A stretch of 64,000 nucleotides of DNA from Gemmatimonadota bacterium (GCA_040882465.1 JBBEBG010000009.1:1-64000); one strand, 5' to 3'. Counted from the first letter of the stretch, positions 50,792-59,956 are shown. Program-made: numbers and translations. The notes: generated by a model not told the origin, from the sequence alone.

Positions 50792-52130
50792 GGACCGCCT
50801 CTCCCTCCAGCGCACCCACCAGCGCCTCGACGGCGGCCGGCTCGGTCGGGAGGCTCTCGGTCAGGTTCTCTCCGCCGTTCGGCGTGACAAGGACATCGTC
50901 CTCGATCCGAATTCCAATTCCGGCGTAGGGGGAGTCCCCGTCGGGAGGGAAGTAGAGCCCCGGCTCCACCGTGAGGACCATTCCGGGCTCCAGCGGACGC
51001 GGGGTCCCTCCCCGTGCGTAGTCACCGGGGTCGTGTGTGTTCAGCCCCAGCCAGTGCGAGGTCCGGTGGGGGAAATACGCCTCGTGAGCCTTTGCTTCCA
51101 GCAGCTCGTCGAAGGAGCCGGAGAGGACGCCCAGGTCAAGGAGGCCCCGCACGATTGCGCCGAGGGCGGCGAGGTGGAGCTCATCGGTCCGCAGGCCCGG
51201 CGCGACTGCGTCCACCGCCGCCCGCCGCGCCGACTCTATGACTTCGTAGATCTCCCGCTGCCGCGGGGAGAAACGCCCGGAGACGGGAACGGTGCGAGTG
51301 ATGTCGCCGGAGTACATCCGCCATTCCGCACCGGCGTCGAGCAGGACGAGCTCCCCCGATTCCATGCGCCGGTCGTTTTCCGTGTAATGGAGAACACAGG
51401 CATTTGCGCCCGAGCCGACGATGGTGCCGAAAGAGGGCCCGAGAGCGCCCCGCCTGCGAAATTCTCCCTCCACTTCGGCCTCGATTTCCCACTCCCCCGC
51501 GCCGGGCCGCACGTGTCCGAGCCCCTTTTCGAAACCCGCGACCGTGATCGCGGCGGCCGTGCGCATCGCTTCAATCTCCTGCGGGTCCTTCCGGAGCCGG
51601 AACTCGTCGAGGAGCTCCCCCGGATCCAAGACTGCGCGGGGACCGGAGCCCGTGCGCGATCCCTTGAGCCGGGCCTCGCGAAGGGCCGCGACCACGCTCC
51701 GTTCGATGCGAGGGTGAAGGCCAAGGCGGAGGTAGATCCGATCCGCTCCCTTCACCAGGCCCGGGAGGGCATCTTCGAGCTCGTCCAAGGGGCGTGCCTC
51801 GTCCACACCGACGAGCGCGACCGCGCCCTCCGGGCCCACGCGTGTTCCCGTCCAGAGCTCGGCGTCGCGGTCTCGGGGGCGTACGAAGAGGATGCTCCGC
51901 GCTTCGTCCGCGAAGCCCCGGAGGAGGAGCACCGATTCGGGCTCGCGAAAGCCGGTCAAATAAAAGAGCTCGGAGTCGGGGCGATAACGGAGCTCGGAGT
52001 CGCCGGCGCGGAAGAGCGGAGGCGCGGCCGGCAGGATCATGGCACCCCGGTCGAGGGCCCCAAGCACCTTGCTCCGCCGACCAGCGAAGAGTCCCGCCGG
52101 AAATCCACTCTGCCGCTCGATCGCGTCCAA
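50778..52130 (-). CDS. pepP: Xaa-Pro aminopeptidase (aminopeptidase P)
   Basis: 450 residues. The N-terminal creatinase-like domain (RAGDSELRYRPDSELFYLTGF) is typical of AMP_N. The catalytic pita-bread domain carries all metal ligands: VLLDAGAEWRMYSGDITRT (two Asp), SHWLGLNTHD (His), LTVEPGLYF (Glu) and GIRIEDDVLVT (Glu). It removes N-terminal residues before proline. A TTG start at 52130 is chosen because GGAGG lies 8 nt upstream and the family N-terminus is complete. Together with the DapF homologue it forms a two-gene unit. Confidence 0.92.
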   Translation of the reverse strand: MDAIERQSGFPAGLFAGRRSKVLGALDRGAMILPAAPPLFRAGDSELRYRPDSELFYLTGFREPESVLLLRGFADEARSILFVRPRDRDAELWTGTRVGPEGAVALVGVDEARPLDELEDALPGLVKGADRIYLRLGLHPRIERSVVAALREARLKGSRTGSGPRAVLDPGELLDEFRLRKDPQEIEAMRTAAAITVAGFEKGLGHVRPGAGEWEIEAEVEGEFRRRGALGPSFGTIVGSGANACVLHYTENDRRMESGELVLLDAGAEWRMYSGDITRTVPVSGRFSPRQREIYEVIESARRAAVDAVAPGLRTDELHLAALGAIVRGLLDLGVLSGSFDELLEAKAHEAYFPHRTSHWLGLNTHDPGDYARGGTPRPLEPGMVLTVEPGLYFPPDGDSPYAGIGIRIEDDVLVTPNGGENLTESLPTEPAAVEALVGALEGEAVHVRG

Positions 52131-52202
52131 ATCACCCGCCTCCGCGTGTCGTGAATCGCCAAAAATGCGCCCCGGCGCCCGGTCCGGGGAATCCCGCCGG
52201 GG

Positions 52203-53129
52203 TCAGTGCGCCCTACAGTACGCGGCGTCTCGCCGAAGGACCAGCGCATTCACGACGGGCCGCTCCCCCCACGGGACCGAGGGTCGATTCACGACCCCGC
52301 CTCGGACGACCATCACGGAGGAACCGCCTCCGTCGAGGTTGATCGCGTCCCCGACGCCGAGCGAACGGAAGAGGGCGGCCAGCTCGGGGAGAGTCATCCC
52401 CTCGGACCCCCCTTCCCTTCGGCCATCCACGACCACGATCCAGAGAACATCGTGCTCGGCGTCCAACCCGACCGCCGTCCGCGGATCGCGCGCCGCCGCG
52501 AACTCCGGCCGCTCCGCGAGCTCCAGGTCTCCGACCGGGAGCCCGTTGCGCAGGAGCGGAGGGAATCCGGCCACCACCTGGATCTCCGGTTCGGGATCGG
52601 CCCGGGAGAGGGACCATTCGCCGAATCGGATCCCGTCGTCTTCCCACGCGACCGGCCCCACCCAGGGAATCTCTCCCGGCCGCCAAGCGAAAACCGAGCG
52701 GGACGTCGTCCCTCGCAGCACGCCTCCCGACACCTCGACCCCGAGCGGACGGTCCTCGGGGGTGAAGAAGTCCCCGTTCACCGCGGCGATCGCTCCGGGC
52801 TCGCTCCGGCGGGCCATCTCGGTGACGGGGAGCCTCCCCTCCCCTTCTTCTGCCCGGACGACCCGAAAGCCGAGGTCGCATCGGGTGACGTCCACCTCGA
52901 GGAGGTGGACCGTCCACGGGAACTTCCCGCTCCGGACCGATCGGTAGGTGACGCCCTCTTCGAGCCGAAAGGTGGAGACGCGGTCGGGGACGAGATAGGC
53001 GACCGCCGTCTCGGGAAGCCCCGGGGCAAACGCGGGAGGGCGGTCCGGGGGCTCACACCCGGTCGTGAATGCGACGAGCGCGGCAGCCAGAGTGGCCGGC
53101 ATCAGGTGAGTCCTTGTCACTCCGGTCAT
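52203..53129 (-). CDS. Phosphodiester glycosidase (NAGPA-domain) lipoprotein
   Basis: 308 residues. A lipoprotein signal with lipobox FTTGC (Cys at residue 25) is followed by the NAGPA domain: GAIAAVNGDFFTPEDRPLGVEV, GLDAEHDVLWIVVVDGR, LPELAALFRSLGVGDAINLDGGGSS and a C-terminal ERPVVNALVL. This family includes the uncovering enzyme and the sporulation protein YoaJ-type phosphodiester glycosidases, which cleave sugar-phosphate diesters at the cell surface. The substrate here is unknown. The ATG has GGAAGGG 5 nt upstream. Confidence 0.88.
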   Translation of the reverse strand: MTGVTRTHLMPATLAAALVAFTTGCEPPDRPPAFAPGLPETAVAYLVPDRVSTFRLEEGVTYRSVRSGKFPWTVHLLEVDVTRCDLGFRVVRAEEGEGRLPVTEMARRSEPGAIAAVNGDFFTPEDRPLGVEVSGGVLRGTTSRSVFAWRPGEIPWVGPVAWEDDGIRFGEWSLSRADPEPEIQVVAGFPPLLRNGLPVGDLELAERPEFAAARDPRTAVGLDAEHDVLWIVVVDGRREGGSEGMTLPELAALFRSLGVGDAINLDGGGSSVMVVRGGVVNRPSVPWGERPVVNALVLRRDAAYCRAH

Positions 53130-53308
53130 TGCGCCCTTCCGTTCCGATCCGCCCGCACGCGCCGACCCGGGGGCCGCACCTCGCCAGCGGGGGATCAGAC
53201 CCCCCAGTGGACGCTCAGGATCCAGGCATTACCTTCCCGAGGGGCCGGATGGCCGGGCCCCCAGGCCAGCAGGTCCGCACTCCGATTCCATCCAGACCTT
53301 CCGGGTTC

Positions 53309-53836
53309 ATGCGTCCGCGCCTCACGAAACTTTCCGCCGGCCTCCTTCTCCTCGGACTCTCGTTTTGCCCCGCCCTTCAGGCGGCAGCGCAGGAAGTTCC
53401 GGCGGGCCCCACGGGGAATGACGAGCGCTTCCGGATCGGATTCACCCTCGGAGGCACCGCCTTCGTCGGTCTCGTGGGTGAGTACCAATGGGGGGACTGG
53501 TCGGCCGAGGTCCTCCTCGGCACCCTCTCCTTTAGGGACCTCTCGGTTGCCATCTCGGGGAAGCGGTACTTCGCCGACGGCAGGTTGCGCCCCGCCGTCG
53601 GCTTGGGGCTCTGGAACCTCTCGATCTGGTCCGGGGAGGGGAACGGATCCGCGCTACTCCTTCGGGCCCCACTCGCCGTGGATTGGGCGATTTCGGGCGG
53701 CCATTCCATGGGCGTCGAGATCGGGCTCAATCGCGCCCTCTGGATCCGAAGGTTGGACCCGGAAGACGACGCCTCGCCGCGTTCCAACATCGTACCCTTA
53801 CCGGGACTCTATTACCGCTACTCGAGCGAAAACTGA
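53309..53836 (+). CDS. Small secreted barrel-like outer-membrane protein
   Basis: 175 residues: a signal peptide (RLTKLSAGLLLLGLSFCPA, ending AAAQ) followed by alternating amphipathic strands (RIGFTLGGTAFVGLVGEYQW, WSAEVLLGTLSFRDLSVAIS, LRPAVGLGLWNLSIW, LLLRAPLAVDWAI, SMGVEIGLNRALWI) ending PLPGLYYRYSSEN. The layout of about eight strands with Gly/aromatic girdles fits a small outer-membrane barrel. No family can be named. Its last 19 bp overlap the end of the convergent CPBP protease gene. Confidence 0.65.
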   Translation: MRPRLTKLSAGLLLLGLSFCPALQAAAQEVPAGPTGNDERFRIGFTLGGTAFVGLVGEYQWGDWSAEVLLGTLSFRDLSVAISGKRYFADGRLRPAVGLGLWNLSIWSGEGNGSALLLRAPLAVDWAISGGHSMGVEIGLNRALWIRRLDPEDDASPRSNIVPLPGLYYRYSSEN

Positions 53837-54657
53837 GGTTCGTTCGAGAGTCCCGCGGGGCTCCGTGGCTCGCGTTGATGGAGAAGCCGGACCCCCCCGG
53901 CGAGGGCGAGCACGGCGATCGGCAGGAGAAGGAAGGGCGGCGCCTGGTCGGGCGCCGCGACCCGCTCGCTCGTCATCGGGAGTGCGGTGAGGGAAAGGAT
54001 CGCCGCATTGTTCACGAAGTGGAGGAGAGTGGCGAGGGGAAGTGATCCCGAAGCCACGACGACCCACGCCAGAAGCATCCCGAGCCACGCGGTCGGGAGG
54101 AATCGAAAAGCGGTCTGCGGCGTGAGGTGGAAGAGGCCGAAGACGATTCCGACGCAGACGATCGCCCAGAAGGTGGGGAGTCGGGACCGAAATCCGGAAA
54201 GCACGACCCCCCGAAAGAGAACCTCCTCGGCGACCGCCGGCAGCGCCGCGGCCATGAAGAGGAGTTGGATGAAACGCTCCGGGGAGTCCGCCGTCAGTGC
54301 CGCCGAGACCGCCTCCAAGTAGGCGGTCGGGACGGGAACGAAGAGGCTCTGGATCCAGGTGAGGAGCCATGCGATCTGGACTCCTCCCAGGAGGACGAGG
54401 AGCCCACCCACCAACTGCCGGGTCGTCGGCAGGCGCAAGGAAAGCGTACGCTCCGGATCGAATCGCCCCAACCGGACGAAGAGGAGAGTCGGGACGAAGA
54501 GAAACCCGAGCTGAGAGATGATCAGCCCGGCTTCCCCAAATGCGATCTGGAGAGGAACGCCCGCGAAGAGGAAGAGAACGGCAATCCCAAGGAGGAGCCA
54601 GATCGCTCCGCGCGGCCCCGGCGTCCGGGTGACGTCGTCGCCTTCGGCGCTCGTCAC
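53818..54657 (-). CDS. CPBP-family (Abi/CAAX) intramembrane metalloprotease
   Basis: 279 residues, eight predicted membrane helices. The catalytic motifs of the family are present: AVAEEVLFRGVVLSGF (EExxxR), FGLFHLTPQTAF (FxxxH) and LLHFVNNAAIL (HxxxN). It starts with GTG at 54657 overlapping the stop of the MacB-type permease (GTGA) and is last in the seven-gene minus-strand unit headed by the ECF sigma factor. Bacterial members process peptides or membrane proteins; a partner here could be an exported peptide. Confidence 0.9.
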   Translation of the reverse strand: MTSAEGDDVTRTPGPRGAIWLLLGIAVLFLFAGVPLQIAFGEAGLIISQLGFLFVPTLLFVRLGRFDPERTLSLRLPTTRQLVGGLLVLLGGVQIAWLLTWIQSLFVPVPTAYLEAVSAALTADSPERFIQLLFMAAALPAVAEEVLFRGVVLSGFRSRLPTFWAIVCVGIVFGLFHLTPQTAFRFLPTAWLGMLLAWVVVASGSLPLATLLHFVNNAAILSLTALPMTSERVAAPDQAPPFLLLPIAVLALAGGVRLLHQREPRSPAGLSNEPQFSLE

Positions 54658-55904
54658 TCGTAGCGGAGTGCCACGATCGGGTCGAGCTTTGCTGCCCTCT
54701 GCGCCGGCCAGATCCCGAAGAAGAGCCCGATTCCCGCGGAGAATGCGAGCGCGATGAGGACGGCGACGGGAGATACGACGGGCGCGGCGCCCGCACTGAC
54801 GGCCGCAGTCGCCCCGCCCAGCCCTTGGGTGGCGCGCGACACGATTTGTGCTCCGCCGACTCCGGCAAGGACGCCAAGGGCCCCTCCGAGCACGCAGAGA
54901 ACCAGGGCCTCCGCCATGAACTGGAAGAGGATGTTCGTCCGTGTGGCACCGAGCGCTTTCCGTACCCCGATCTCTCGCGTTCGCTCGGTCACACTGACGA
55001 GCATGATGTTCATGATTCCGATCCCGCCGACGAGGAGCGAGACCCCCGCGATTCCCGCCAGGAGATAGGTGAAGGTTCGGCTTGTCTCTTCCAGCGAGGA
55101 GAGGAGGTCGGTCGAGTTTCGGACCTGAAAGTCCAGGGCGGCTCCCGTGGGAATTCGATGCTCCCTTCGAAGGATCGGCTCGATCGCCGCGAAGGCCTGG
55201 GCCATTCCCGAGGGACCCGCGTTCACCTTCGTGAGGATGGAGCGAAGGCGGTCACGCCCCCCGAAAAGCCGGTACTGCGCGGTGTTCAGTGGGATGAAGA
55301 CGGTCGCGTCGGGTTGCGAAACCCCCATGTTTCCCTTTTCCGCCATCACGCCGATGACTTCGAACGACTCAGTCCCGATGCGGATCGTGCGTCCGACGAG
55401 GAGGGGCGCCGGAGTCCCGAGCTCACCCGGGATTTCCGACCCAACCACCGCGACTCTCTGGCGCCCCTGATTCTCCGCTTCTGTGAAGAAGCGGCCGTAC
55501 GCGACCTCGAGGCTGTAGATCTCCGTGTACGCGGGCCAGGTCCCGAGGACCTCGTGCGAAGAATTCCAGCGCTGATACGAGATTTGCATCCGCTGGGCCG
55601 TTTCGGGCGCAACCGTGAGGATGGCACCCGCCTCGTTTCGAAGCGCCTCGGCGTCAGTCGTGTAGAGCCGCGCCTCCCCTTGCGCGACCCCGCCCGACCG
55701 CGCCTGCTGCGGCCGGATGGTGAGGACGTCGGTCCCCATCCGCTGGATCTGTTCCTGGACCTGCCGCGATGCACCTTCGCCGAGCGCGACCATCGTGATG
55801 ACCGCCCCGACCCCGATGATGATTCCGAGAGTCGTGAGGAACGACCGCAGGACATTGGCCCGGATCGCGGCCAGCGAGACGAGGAAGAGCTCTTTGATGA
55901 TCAT
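54654..55904 (-). CDS. macB: MacB/FtsX-type ABC permease
   Basis: 416 residues: an N-terminal helix (FLTTLGIIIGVGAVITMVALGEGA), a MacB periplasmic core domain (about 45-260), and three C-terminal helices with FTYLLAGIAGVSLLVGGIGIMNIMLVSVTERTREIGVRKALGA. It is a separate permease, with the ATPase encoded two genes upstream. It starts 4 bp after the MacA stop. MacAB-type systems act with an outer-membrane TolC to move macrolides, peptides or lipids across the envelope. No TolC gene is in the window. Confidence 0.93.
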   Translation of the reverse strand: MIIKELFLVSLAAIRANVLRSFLTTLGIIIGVGAVITMVALGEGASRQVQEQIQRMGTDVLTIRPQQARSGGVAQGEARLYTTDAEALRNEAGAILTVAPETAQRMQISYQRWNSSHEVLGTWPAYTEIYSLEVAYGRFFTEAENQGRQRVAVVGSEIPGELGTPAPLLVGRTIRIGTESFEVIGVMAEKGNMGVSQPDATVFIPLNTAQYRLFGGRDRLRSILTKVNAGPSGMAQAFAAIEPILRREHRIPTGAALDFQVRNSTDLLSSLEETSRTFTYLLAGIAGVSLLVGGIGIMNIMLVSVTERTREIGVRKALGATRTNILFQFMAEALVLCVLGGALGVLAGVGGAQIVSRATQGLGGATAAVSAGAAPVVSPVAVLIALAFSAGIGLFFGIWPAQRAAKLDPIVALRYE

Positions 55905-55908
55905 CTGA

Positions 55909-57354
55909 CTAGAACCGAATGGGCACCGCGCCCCCCATCTGCCTGAACATCTGATTCATGTTCCCCTGCTGGGCCTGAACTTGGGTCCCGCCGAGGAGGG
56001 CGACCCGCTCGCCCTCTTCGAGCCCGGCCAGGATCTCGGAGTTGCTCCAGTCGGTCACGCCGACGAGAACCGCCCGCGCCGTGAGCGTACCGTCGGCACC
56101 CTGGACGAAGACCACCCCCTGGCGGGCATCGTCCGTGGCGCCGGAAACACTGCCTCGTCCGCCGTCGCCACGACCACCGCCGTTTCCACCGCGGCCTCCC
56201 CGCCCGCCGCCGCCGAACTGCTGTTGCATCTGCTGGAGCTGCTCTGGGGTCAGAGAACCGCTCTGCGCCCGCTCGCGAAGGGCCTGGAGGTCGGCCGGGA
56301 TCTGGCCGTTCGCTCCCGCCGCGCCCGCCGCCGCCGCACCGCCTGCGAGTCCGACTGTCTGCCGGAGCTCGGTGAAGGCGGTCTGGTCGGGGAGGAGGCG
56401 ACCGTCGGGCACGCCCAGGAAGTCGGCGGCGGTCACCATTTCCTCGAAGCTCACGATCGCTTCGTTCGGAAGGGCGAGTGCGTTCGGACGCTGTGCGATC
56501 AGGATCGTCACGTTCGCGCTCATCCCCGGCTTGAGCAGTCCCTCCGAGTTGTCGAGCTGAACGATGATCGGGAAGTTGACGACGCTCTGCTGGACGGTCG
56601 CCTGCGGCTCGATCTTCTCGACCTGGCCCTGGAAGCGTCGGTCCGGGAAGGCATCCACGAGGACCGTGGCCGTCATTCCCGGCTGGATCCGCCCGACGTC
56701 ACCCTCGTTCACCAGACTTCTCACCTGGATGACGCTCAGGTCGGCGATCGTCACGAGCACCGTCCCACCCGACACATTCCCCGAGGGCGAGGAGATCACC
56801 TGTCCATCCTCGACGCTTCTCGCGAGAACGGTTCCCGCCATGGGCGAACGGATCGTTACGTCCTCGAGACGGAGCCGCGAGAGATCGAGAGCCGTCTGCG
56901 ACCGGACCAGTGTCGCCTGAGCGTTCGCAAAGTCGAGGTTTCGGCTCTCGTGCTCCTGGTCCGTGATGACGCCGGCATCGAGCAGATTCTGGGAGCGGCG
57001 GAGCTGCGACTCGGCGATGTCGAATCGCTGCTGCGCCACCTCGTAGTCGGCCAGAAGCTGGTTGAAGTCGTTCTGGACGTCGCGAGGATCGATCCTGGCG
57101 ATGAGGGCTCCAGGCTCGACCCGGTCACCGGTGTCCACGAGGACCTCGACCACCTCTCCCGAAGCCTTGGACATGACCTGCACACTGCGGAGGGGCTCGA
57201 GCGTTCCGGCCGCCTCGGCGACGATCTCGAGGTTCCTCCGCACGACCTCGGTCACCGCGAGGGGCGGAGCCTCCACGGCCTCACCGACGCCGCACGCGGC
57301 GACGCCGAAAGAGGCGAAGGAGGCCAGGCCGATCCTGAGGAAAGTCCGTTGCAT
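55909..57354 (-). CDS. macA: MacA-like periplasmic adaptor lipoprotein with Gly/Arg-rich insert
   Basis: 481 residues. The lipoprotein signal has a likely acceptor Cys21 (VAAC). The adaptor fold is standard: barrel-hybrid VQVMSKASGEVVEVLVDTGDRVEPG, an alpha-hairpin (about 92-160), second lipoyl half VTIRSPMAGTVLARSVEDGQVIS, beta-barrel VNEGDVGRIQPGMTATVLVD. Between residues about 336 and 406 is a disordered insert rich in Ala, then Gln, then Gly-Arg repeats (GGGGRGGRGGNGGGRGDGG). This is unusual within an adaptor. The start at 57354 has GGAG 9 nt upstream. It links the permease to an outer-membrane duct. Confidence 0.9.
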   Translation of the reverse strand: MQRTFLRIGLASFASFGVAACGVGEAVEAPPLAVTEVVRRNLEIVAEAAGTLEPLRSVQVMSKASGEVVEVLVDTGDRVEPGALIARIDPRDVQNDFNQLLADYEVAQQRFDIAESQLRRSQNLLDAGVITDQEHESRNLDFANAQATLVRSQTALDLSRLRLEDVTIRSPMAGTVLARSVEDGQVISSPSGNVSGGTVLVTIADLSVIQVRSLVNEGDVGRIQPGMTATVLVDAFPDRRFQGQVEKIEPQATVQQSVVNFPIIVQLDNSEGLLKPGMSANVTILIAQRPNALALPNEAIVSFEEMVTAADFLGVPDGRLLPDQTAFTELRQTVGLAGGAAAAGAAGANGQIPADLQALRERAQSGSLTPEQLQQMQQQFGGGGRGGRGGNGGGRGDGGRGSVSGATDDARQGVVFVQGADGTLTARAVLVGVTDWSNSEILAGLEEGERVALLGGTQVQAQQGNMNQMFRQMGGAVPIRF

Positions 57355-57392
57355 GCCGATTGCTCCTGTCGTTGATCCTGAAACCGCAGTCT

Positions 57393-58208
57393 TTATCCAT
57401 CGCTCGCGGACAGGGCGCCCGCGACGCTGGGTTGCCTTCGTTCCGCCGTCTCGAAGTCCCGCTCGACCACCCCGTCCCTCAGGTGCACCTGACGTTTCGC
57501 GTGTTCCGCGATGTCGTGCTCGTGTGTGACGAGGATGATCGTCTGTCCGCGATCGCTCAGGCCCTCGAAGATCGCCATCACCTCTTCGCCCGTCTTCGAA
57601 TCGAGATTCCCAGTGGGCTCGTCCGCGAGCAAGATCGCGGGCTCGTTCACGAGCGCACGCGCGATCGCCACGCGCTGCCGCTGCCCTCCCGAGAGCTCCG
57701 GCGGCTTGTGATCCATCCGGTCGCCGAGCCCCACCTTCTCCAGGCTCTCCCTTGCCCGCGCCTTCCGCACCGAGGAGCTCACGCCGGCGTAGATGAGCGG
57801 GAGCTCGACGTTGGCGAGTGCGCTTGCCCTCGGGAGCAAGTTGAAGGTCTGGAAGACGAAGCCGATGTCCTTGTTCCGAATCCTCGCCAGCCGTGTCTCC
57901 GACAGCTGGCTTACATTCTGGCCGTTCAGCCAATACTCTCCCGCCGTCGGCGTGTCGAGGCATCCCAAGAGATTCATGAAGGTCGTCTTCCCGGATCCCG
58001 AAGGACCCATCAGCGCGACGAATTCGCCCCGCTCGACGATCATGTCCACGCCTCGCACCGCCCGGACGGTTTCCGCCCCGAGGACGTAGTCCTTCCTGAG
58101 TCCCCGGGTCTCGATCACTACGTCGCCCGATGCCTGCGGCATCCCCATTCGCTCTTCACTCACCGATGCATCCTCCGCGTTCGACATTGTCTGGCCCGGA
58201 CCGGCCAT
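57393..58208 (-). CDS. macB: MacB-type ABC transporter ATPase subunit
   Basis: 271 residues from the preferred start at 58208 (GAGG 5 nt upstream); later ATGs at 58187 and 58148 are possible. The nucleotide-binding domain has Walker [16 protein letters not shown], the Q-loop region [22 protein letters not shown], signature [18 protein letters not shown], Walker [14 protein letters not shown] and the H-loop [11 protein letters not shown]. These are typical of the LolD/MacB/FtsE group. It is the energy-coupling subunit for the permease two genes downstream, with the MacA gene between them. Confidence 0.93.
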   Translation of the reverse strand: MAGPGQTMSNAEDASVSEERMGMPQASGDVVIETRGLRKDYVLGAETVRAVRGVDMIVERGEFVALMGPSGSGKTTFMNLLGCLDTPTAGEYWLNGQNVSQLSETRLARIRNKDIGFVFQTFNLLPRASALANVELPLIYAGVSSSVRKARARESLEKVGLGDRMDHKPPELSGGQRQRVAIARALVNEPAILLADEPTGNLDSKTGEEVMAIFEGLSDRGQTIILVTHEHDIAEHAKRQVHLRDGVVERDFETAERRQPSVAGALSASDG

Positions 58209-58391
58209 GCAGTCCTCGAGTCCGTCCGCCGGCACCGCCCGAAGTCTTGGCTCTCGGATCCGCGCCCTCCCACACCGTGATTGCCACCGAGAGCAAGCGA
58301 CTTCCTCCGACGCGGATGCGAGCGACCTCGATCATCGGGGTCTCCGGAGGTACCGGACGACCTGTGAGCCGGGGACGTTAAAGACCGTACG

Positions 58392-58820
58392 TCATCGCGG
58401 CCCCGGCGGATTCCCGCGCATCCTCCGACTGCGGACCGCCGTCTGGAGGGAGTCGTACTGCGCGAGCTGTTCCGCCGTCAGCACATCCCGCACGGCGCGG
58501 TTCGCCGAGTCTACGACGGTCTGGAAACGAGGGCGGTATTCGCGCTGGAGCTCACCCATGTGTGATGCGAAGTGCGCGATGATCGAGTCCACGGCGACAC
58601 GCTGCGCGTCCGACATCCCCAGGCGATCGATGATCCAGCCGCTAGGGGGCGGCGCGAAGTCACCCCGTCGGTCGTCGGTGCGCGCGAGTTCACCCGGAGT
58701 TGCCTGAGCGACGCCCCGGTCGAGTCCATACCCGAGAGCCAGCCCGCCGAGGAAGGCCGCGCTGAGGATCGCGCCGGCGGCGAGGCGGACCCGCGTGGGC
58801 GTGGGTTGCATGAGGCTCAT
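58392..58820 (-). CDS. CnrX/Spy-like periplasmic heavy-metal-resistance-type protein
   Basis: 142 residues: one N-terminal membrane helix (about 11-33, LAAGAILSAAFLGGLALGYGL), then a periplasmic four-helix hairpin with LGMSDAQRVAVDSIIAHFASHMGELQREYRPRFQTVVDSANRAVRDVLTAEQLAQYDSLQ. The pattern of LxLsxxQ...I...R....VLTpEQ..qYd is that of the Heavy-metal-resist/Spy family (CnrX, ZraP, CpxP). In CnrYXH-type systems such a protein senses metal or stress in the periplasm and signals to an anti-sigma factor. Here it follows a sigma gene and a single-pass membrane protein gene, so the same logic is likely. Confidence 0.8.
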   Translation of the reverse strand: MSLMQPTPTRVRLAAGAILSAAFLGGLALGYGLDRGVAQATPGELARTDDRRGDFAPPPSGWIIDRLGMSDAQRVAVDSIIAHFASHMGELQREYRPRFQTVVDSANRAVRDVLTAEQLAQYDSLQTAVRSRRMRGNPPGPR

Positions 58821-58830
58821 CGAAAGTCCC

Positions 58831-59208
58831 TCAGAACTCCTCGAGCGCGAGGAGGATCATGTTCCGATCCACTTCCGCGTCCCGATAGAGGAACGAAGGG
58901 AGGGCCATCTCGCCGTCGTCCGGCTGGTGGAGGAGTTCCTCGAGCCCAGCCACGTCGGCCAGGTCGTCCACCTGCGGCGCACGCATGAGCAGCAGGGCTG
59001 CGACGGCGGCCGCCGTCGCAGCGAAGGGGAGGACGAGCCGGCTCCATGAGAGAAGTGTGTCGCCGACCGTGATCGGGGCGAGATGGCGAAGCGCGAAGTG
59101 AGGCCCCGTCGCTTCCATCACACGGGCGTGGAACCGGCTCCAATAACCGGAGTCGAGCCGCCCGGGATCGAGGTCTCCGAGCGGGACTTTCGGTTCGATG
59201 TCGCTCAT
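58831..59208 (-). CDS. Single-pass membrane protein, putative anti-sigma factor
   Basis: 125 residues: a cytoplasmic N-terminus (about 1-55, with LDSGYWSRFHARVMEATGP), a membrane helix near 58-76 (VLPFAATAAAVAALLLM), and an acidic periplasmic tail (DDLADVAGLEELLHQPDDGEM). No zinc-binding HxxxCxxC motif is seen, so it is not a ZAS-type anti-sigma. By topology and by its start overlapping the stop of the sigma gene (ATGA) it is the best anti-sigma candidate, comparable in position to CnrY. No family was recognised from sequence alone. Confidence 0.65.
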   Translation of the reverse strand: MSDIEPKVPLGDLDPGRLDSGYWSRFHARVMEATGPHFALRHLAPITVGDTLLSWSRLVLPFAATAAAVAALLLMRAPQVDDLADVAGLEELLHQPDDGEMALPSFLYRDAEVDRNMILLALEEF

Positions 59209-59783
59209 TCGTCTTCTCCCTCGTCCGGTTCCGATTCCGGGGACCCGCCTAGCGCCGCTCTCAACTTCTTCCGAGCATAGTGGAGGTGCGATCTCACCGT
59301 GCCGGGCGGCATCTCCAACACACCGGCAATCTCCCTGTGTTTCCACCCTTCGAGGTCGTGCAGAAGAACGACTTCCCTCTGGACCTCGGTCAACTCCGCG
59401 AGCGCCTCGGTGAGCCGTTCCCGCAGCTCCCCCCGCTCCGTGTCCCGATCCGGCCCGGGGCGGGCGGAAGCGAGGCTCGCCGGAAGGGCCTCGCCCGCGC
59501 GCAATGTCTCCCGCCGAACCAGATTTCGCGAGCGGTTCCTCACGATCGCCAGGAGCCACCCCCCGAACTTTTCCGGGTTTCTGCACTCGTCGAGGCGCTC
59601 AAGGGCAACCACGAACGACTCCTGCGCCGCGTCTTCGGCATCCTCGTGCCTTCGGGTGACCCCGAAGGCGAGTGCGTAAGCGGACCTCTGATAACGCGAG
59701 ACTAGCTCTCCGTATGCCTCGGGATCGCCGGCCCGGGTGCGGACCACCAACTCCGCATCCCCGAGATCCGTTCGCTCACCCAT
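59205..59783 (-). CDS. ECF RNA polymerase sigma factor (RpoE-like)
   Basis: 192 residues: region 2 with RYQRSAYALAFGVTRRHEDAEDAAQESFVVALERLDE and NPEKFGGWLLAIVRNRSRNLVRR, and region 4 with LTEVQREVVLLHDLEGWKHREIAGVLEMPPGTVRSHLHYARKKLR. It is a standard ECF sigma without extension. The start at 59783 has no good ribosome-binding site, but the alternative upstream codons add only low-complexity sequence. It heads a unit of seven tightly packed genes on the minus strand, presumably autoregulated. Confidence 0.92.
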   Translation of the reverse strand: MGERTDLGDAELVVRTRAGDPEAYGELVSRYQRSAYALAFGVTRRHEDAEDAAQESFVVALERLDECRNPEKFGGWLLAIVRNRSRNLVRRETLRAGEALPASLASARPGPDRDTERGELRERLTEALAELTEVQREVVLLHDLEGWKHREIAGVLEMPPGTVRSHLHYARKKLRAALGGSPESEPDEGEDE

Positions 59784-59864
59784 ATTAGACACCGAAGTGG
59801 AGTTGGCTGTTGAACCGTGCGGCGGGCGGACGCGCCGCTCCGTGGGGGGCGCCGGGTGGGGGGG

Positions 59865-59894
59865 GAAAAAAACGGGGCGCTCCTTAAGGAGCGC
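59865..59894 (-). terminator. Intrinsic terminator
   Basis: On the minus strand GGCGCTCC pairs with GGAGCGCC around the loop TTAA, followed by CCG and seven Ts (59871-59865). It closes a minus-strand transcript coming from the 59957-60157 region, before the sigma gene. Confidence 0.8.
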
Positions 59895-59956
59895 CGCGTG
59901 CATCTACGAGAAGTGAAGGAGAAAGGTTCCCGACGAAGGTCAGCGCCCTGTCAGGG

